NCBI GenBank assembly: GCA_027014155.1 | Contig: JALWEG010000061.1 | Coordinates: 1-63,921, forward strand | Direction of reading: 5' to 3' | Length of the DNA: 63,921 nt | From: Aquificaceae bacterium | GTDB taxonomy: Bacteria > Aquificota > Aquificia > Aquificales > Aquificaceae | In this document: positions 60,580 through 63,921 of the stretch, in pieces | How positions within the stretch are numbered: the first letter of the stretch is position 1 | How the letters are laid out: each line of letters opens with the position of its first letter | The notes under the pieces: model-generated | Told to the model about the DNA's origin: nothing | Seen by the model: the letters and a program-made list of their open reading frames with translations, nothing else | Database searches by the model: none | Program-made: the position numbers and the translations under genes

Positions 60580-61575
60580 TTATTTTTCTATGATGCTCTC
60601 TTCTACCTTCATGCCGAAGTGGCGTCCGGCCTCCTCTATGTATCCGAGGACTACGTCCCCCTCTTTGATTTCCGCCACCGATATGGGTGTTCCATCGGGT
60701 TTTGTTAGCCTTATAGTTTCCGCATTCTGGAGTATGCAGCTGAGCTTTTTACCTTCGTGCCTGGCCTCTATGAGAAGCATAGGGCGCCTCTCCACCTTTG
60801 AGCGTCCCACGTAAACGGTGCGTCCCTTTCCGGTATAGTCGTAGGCCATAACCCTGTCTCCGGCGTTTAGCTCACACAGGTACTTCGTCTTGTTGTTGGG
60901 GGTTCTTATATACATGTGAACGGCTCCCGCGTTAACCCTGAAAGGTCTCGCGGCCACGTAGGGGTTTTCTTCGGTCTCGGCGTGGACTAAGAACATACCG
61001 CCGGAGGAGTTTCCCACCAGCATACCCTCACCGCGCCTGAGGAGAGAGACCGTGTCCACACAAACCCTGTCTCCCAGACCTAAGGGAAGAACCTTCGTAA
61101 TCTCAACCTCAACCAAGTTTAGCCTTTCCTCTCCCTCCTCCATAACCTTAGCTACCCTCTTTATCTCGTTTATGTCGTCGGTCTTCAGGACTATACCTTT
61201 TACTCCCTTTTCAAGGGTCTGCAGGGCTACCTCTGCCTCGTGGGCGTTTTTGACCACCGCGTAGAGTTCTTCTCTCTGGGCTATCAGGTTCTCAAGGGGT
61301 ATTACCGTCCAATCGGTGGTTTCCACGATAACCTTAACGTGAGGCGGGTAGGCCGCAGCCTTCTCCTCTTCCTCTTTACCCTCTATGAGGATATAGACCA
61401 CCTCCTCTCCCAGCTTAGGTTGGGAGTCGGGGGCGATTACGCTTATCCTGCCGAGCTTTTTGACCTCCTGTGCCTTCCCCTCTTGGGGAATCACCACGGC
61501 GGTGGCACCGGACTCCAAGGCGGTGGTTATCAGCTTCTTGTCGTAAGGCTCTACCCAGACCCAGAACTCTTTCAT
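60580..61575 (-). CDS. 3-dehydroquinate synthase II (archaeal type)
   Basis: 331-aa enzyme that converts 2-amino-3,7-dideoxy-hept-6-ulosonate to 3-dehydroquinate, replacing AroB. VWVEPYDKKLITTALESGA, GIVLKTDDINEI, GLGDRVCVDTVSLLRRGEGM, VGNSSGGMFLVHAE and ARPFRVNAGAVHMYI are family-specific. It occurs in archaea and in Aquificales. The partner ADH synthase is not in the window. Confidence 0.93.
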   Translation of the reverse strand: MKEFWVWVEPYDKKLITTALESGATAVVIPQEGKAQEVKKLGRISVIAPDSQPKLGEEVVYILIEGKEEEEKAAAYPPHVKVIVETTDWTVIPLENLIAQREELYAVVKNAHEAEVALQTLEKGVKGIVLKTDDINEIKRVAKVMEEGEERLNLVEVEITKVLPLGLGDRVCVDTVSLLRRGEGMLVGNSSGGMFLVHAETEENPYVAARPFRVNAGAVHMYIRTPNNKTKYLCELNAGDRVMAYDYTGKGRTVYVGRSKVERRPMLLIEARHEGKKLSCILQNAETIRLTKPDGTPISVAEIKEGDVVLGYIEEAGRHFGMKVEESIIEK

Positions 61576-61620
61576 AGCGGAAGTATTTTAAACCAATTGT
61601 GGATAAAATATATCAATCAA

Positions 61621-62388
61621 ATGCTGTTTTTGGGTTTGAGCGCCTTTCTCTACCTGCTCGCCTCGGTTGCCTTCTTCTTGAAAACCTTTAAGGGTGTAGG
61701 AAAGAGGCCTATACTTCAGGCTCTAACCGGTTCGGCTTTGGCCAGTTATATAGTTTATCTGCTCATTAGCTACTTCCGTGTCGGGAGCTTTCCGGTGGGG
61801 GACTTTCACGGGACCGCAGCGCTGATAGGCAACTTCCTAATGGGAGTGTTCTTGATAATGCTTACCGTGCTCAAGAGGCGGGTTGAAGACTTCGGGTTTC
61901 TGATAACCTTCGTAGGCTTTCTAACAACCCTTCTGGGTCTGCCCGCCACCAAAAGCGGCTTTGGCCACCCCCTCTTTATACTGCATCTGGTATCGGCCGC
62001 GGGCTCCTACGCCTTTATAATACTGGGTGGCATAACCTCCTTCCTAAAGATTTTCATAGAGCAGAGGCTCAAGCACAAACGCGTCTCTTCCATATTTTTA
62101 CCTCTCAACATCTTGAAAAAGACGGAAAGGATTTCCGTGAACCTGAGCTTCATCTTTCTGACCCTCACTTTGATTTTCGGTAGCCTATGGACTAAGGACT
62201 TTCTTGGAAGACACTGGATTAACGACCCCAAGCTCATATTCACCCTCGTGCTGTGGCTTTACTATGCGGTGATGGCTCATCTGAACATAGTGAAGGGCAT
62301 AAAACCCTCAAAGTTTTCCTACATGACCATAGCCGGACTGATTCTCTCTATGGGGGGGATACTGCTCATAAGGCATACGGCGGTTTGA
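61621..62388 (+). CDS. CcsA/CcmC-family cytochrome c assembly (HemX-like) membrane protein
   Basis: 255 aa from ATG 61621; the longer frame upstream is the antisense of the dehydroquinate synthase gene. Eight hydrophobic helices. GHPLFILHLVSAAGSYAFII and the AHLNIV near the end give the conserved His pair; GSLWTKDFLGRHWINDPK replaces the tryptophan-rich WWDPK core. CcsA handles haem for cytochrome c maturation; HemX near hemA controls glutamyl-tRNA reductase. The short form and the hemA neighbourhood fit HemX or CcsA. Confidence 0.8.
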   Translation: MLFLGLSAFLYLLASVAFFLKTFKGVGKRPILQALTGSALASYIVYLLISYFRVGSFPVGDFHGTAALIGNFLMGVFLIMLTVLKRRVEDFGFLITFVGFLTTLLGLPATKSGFGHPLFILHLVSAAGSYAFIILGGITSFLKIFIEQRLKHKRVSSIFLPLNILKKTERISVNLSFIFLTLTLIFGSLWTKDFLGRHWINDPKLIFTLVLWLYYAVMAHLNIVKGIKPSKFSYMTIAGLILSMGGILLIRHTAV

Positions 62389-62421
62389 TTGTGGTGCCTT
62401 GTGTAGTATCCTTATAGAAAG

Positions 62422-63378
62422 ATGAGGGGCACAAAACTAATCTATCTGGGATTCCTTCTGCTACTCGGCTCCTGCACACCGGCAGTTAAAGAGGCGGTGA
62501 TGCCAGAGGCTCAAGTTGAGGTCGTCAAGAAGGGAAAGTTTTACTTCTCAGAGGAGGAAAAAAGATACATACTTAAAGAGGCCAAGAAGTTCGGGATAGA
62601 GGTCCCCGACAGGGAAGAGATAAAGAGGTTCATCAGGTTTTACCTAAGAAGGAAGAAGAGCTTAGAGGCCGCTCTGAGGAGAGCCAAGCTCTACGAGCCT
62701 TACATAGCACCTATTTTAAAAAAGTACGGTCTTCCGGAAGAGCTGCTCCTGCTGCCGGTGGTAGAGAGCAGCTTTAATCCCTTTGCCGTGTCCCGTTCCG
62801 GGGCGGCAGGAATATGGCAGTTTATACCCTCCACCGCAAAGAGGTACGGTCTGAAGATTAATTCCTTGGTGGACGAGCGTTTTGATGTGCTAAAGTCCAC
62901 CCACGCCGCGGCCAAGTATCTCAGAGACCTATATCAGATGTTCGGGAACTGGGAGCTGGCTCTGGCGGCCTACAACTGCGGGGAGGGCTGTGTTCAAAGG
63001 CGAACCGACGGTAGGGACTTCTGGCTCAACCAGAACAGGCTACCCAAGGAAACCAAGAACTACGTACCCTCCTTCTTTGCCGTCTTGCTGATAGCCCGCA
63101 ACCCTTCCAAGTACGGCCTAAGTTTAGAGCCGTGGGACATGGGAATGAAAAGGCTTCTGGTAAAGAAGAGGACCAGCGTGCGCGAGTTTGTCCGAAGCCA
63201 CGGCGTATCGGAGAGTGCCTTCAGGGATTCCAATCTCCACATAAAGGGCAGCGTTATACCCGCGGGTACCTACGTGTATCTACCCACCTACGAAAGGGAG
63301 AAGGTTAAGGGTACAAGTAGTGAGTTTACACGAATCATAACCCTTGAGAACGGCGCCAAAGTCTATATTAAAGATTGA
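62422..63378 (+). CDS. Lytic transglycosylase lipoprotein (MltD-like) with LysM
   Basis: 318 aa. Lipoprotein signal GFLLLLGSC. SLT domain: LPEELLLLPVVESSFNPFAV with the catalytic Glu in VVES, SGAAGIWQFIPSTAKRYG and ALAAYNCGEGCV. The C-terminal 60 residues (TSVREFVRSHGVSESAFRDS, then GTYVYLP) look like one LysM repeat. It cleaves peptidoglycan at the outer-membrane face. Stop and mobA start overlap as TGATG. Confidence 0.9.
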   Translation: MRGTKLIYLGFLLLLGSCTPAVKEAVMPEAQVEVVKKGKFYFSEEEKRYILKEAKKFGIEVPDREEIKRFIRFYLRRKKSLEAALRRAKLYEPYIAPILKKYGLPEELLLLPVVESSFNPFAVSRSGAAGIWQFIPSTAKRYGLKINSLVDERFDVLKSTHAAAKYLRDLYQMFGNWELALAAYNCGEGCVQRRTDGRDFWLNQNRLPKETKNYVPSFFAVLLIARNPSKYGLSLEPWDMGMKRLLVKKRTSVREFVRSHGVSESAFRDSNLHIKGSVIPAGTYVYLPTYEREKVKGTSSEFTRIITLENGAKVYIKD

Positions 63379-63921
63379 TGAGATGTTATGTATTGGCGGG
63401 GGGACAGAGTCGCCGGTTTGGAGAGGATAAGCTCCTTTACAAATTAAAGGGTAAAACTACCGTAGAACGCACACTGGAGGCCGTAATCCGAGCGGGTCTT
63501 GAGCCTTATCTGGTTGCTAAGGACTCGGATAAGTTTAAAAATCTTCAAGGCATAGGTGTGGTGGAAGACCTTTTGCAGATGCAAACTCCCCTGGTAGGTT
63601 TATACACCGCCATGAGGCACTGCGATGAAGACAGCTTTCTCCTGCTGGCCGGGGACATGCCCCTCGTTAAACCTTCCGTTATAGAGTTCTTGGTCAGCTC
63701 CTACGAGCCGCCCATAACCGTTTTGAGCGTAAAGGCCAAGCTCTACCCTACCTTCTGCGTCTATTCCACGTCTTTACTTGATGCCCTTGAGGACTACATG
63801 GACGCGGGACATACGAGCCTGAAGGGATTCCTTCGTCGGGTGGGGTTTAAGGAGGTCATAGAAAGCGATATAGCACCGTTGGACCCGAACCTTATCTCTC
63901 TGCTGAACATGAACACGAAGG
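63378..63921 (+). CDS. mobA: Molybdenum cofactor guanylyltransferase MobA (3' end cut by window edge)
   Basis: Partial, about 181 residues. Opens MRCYVLAGGQSRRFGEDKLL, the nucleotidyltransferase signature LAGGxSxRxGxDK. LLLAGDMPLVKPS has the catalytic metal Asp. Adds GMP to molybdopterin. It joins modABC and the MOSC protein as molybdenum genes in this window. Start overlaps the stop of the transglycosylase by 1 nt. Confidence 0.9.
   Translation, partial: MRCYVLAGGQSRRFGEDKLLYKLKGKTTVERTLEAVIRAGLEPYLVAKDSDKFKNLQGIGVVEDLLQMQTPLVGLYTAMRHCDEDSFLLLAGDMPLVKPSVIEFLVSSYEPPITVLSVKAKLYPTFCVYSTSLLDALEDYMDAGHTSLKGFLRRVGFKEVIESDIAPLDPNLISLLNMNTK

Noticed and set aside
61240-61620. N-terminal extension of the CcsA/HemX frame
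   Set aside because: It is antisense to dehydroquinate synthase II; the membrane protein begins at the ATG at 61621.

Overview
The window reads as chromosome of a thermophilic, chemolithoautotrophic bacterium of the Aquificales (Aquificaceae). Support comes from the mix of gene types: archaeal-type 3-dehydroquinate synthase II, LL-diaminopimelate aminotransferase, a RusA-family resolvase as a housekeeping gene, THEP1 NTPase, tandem DUF2173 proteins, Lys/Glu/Arg-rich charged proteins, very tight gene packing with many ATGA and TGATG junctions, and a CRISPR repeat of the kind known from this order. This is inference from gene content; no rRNA is present.

Layout. 1-3768: end of a PolX DNA polymerase, a DUF4344 lipoprotein and a DnaJ. 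3769-8952: accessory island with a CRISPR leader, a 38-repeat array without cas genes, an IS200/IS605 element (tnpA-tnpB) at its trailer end, and a truncated HEPN-domain gene that looks like a CRISPR ancillary RNase remnant. 9019-30710: dense housekeeping genes (sdhA, smpB, THEP1, sulfurtransferase, GGDEF-EAL, tRNA-Glu, modABC, nadC, rsmH-ftsL, miaA, rusA, MoaD-like, gdhA, radA, sdhB, dapL, two IclR regulators). 30764-35096: a radical SAM gene, then a sigma-54-type promoter with tandem palindromic upstream sites, two DUF2173 genes each preceded by a related structured RNA, an SCP2-like protein and a sigma-54 activator. 35088-39951: trigger factor, tRNA-Leu, a second sigma-54 activator, MOSC protein and an RluD-type synthase. 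39943-45213: an AT-rich type III restriction-modification operon whose nuclease seems split from the helicase. 45273-52304: orphan histidine kinase facing a PilY1/minor-pilin operon, with a tandem regulator box between them. 52391-63921: ftsH, leuC, lpd, hsp20, murA, an AsnC-type domain, hemA, DHQ synthase II, a CcsA/HemX protein, a lytic transglycosylase and the start of mobA.

How the parts fit. Succinate dehydrogenase/fumarate reductase subunits are encoded at two separate loci. Molybdenum genes recur (modABC, MOSC, MoaD-like, mobA), in line with molybdoenzyme use. The PilY1 operon encodes the tip adhesin and minor pilins of a type IV pilus.

Most notable: (1) the same RNA architecture precedes both DUF2173 genes, with compensatory base changes, under a likely sigma-54 promoter, which looks like an undescribed cis-regulatory RNA; (2) a type III R-M operon in the order mod, stand-alone PD-(D/E)XK candidate, helicase-only Res; (3) a cas-less CRISPR array flanked by a TnpB element and a truncated HEPN gene.
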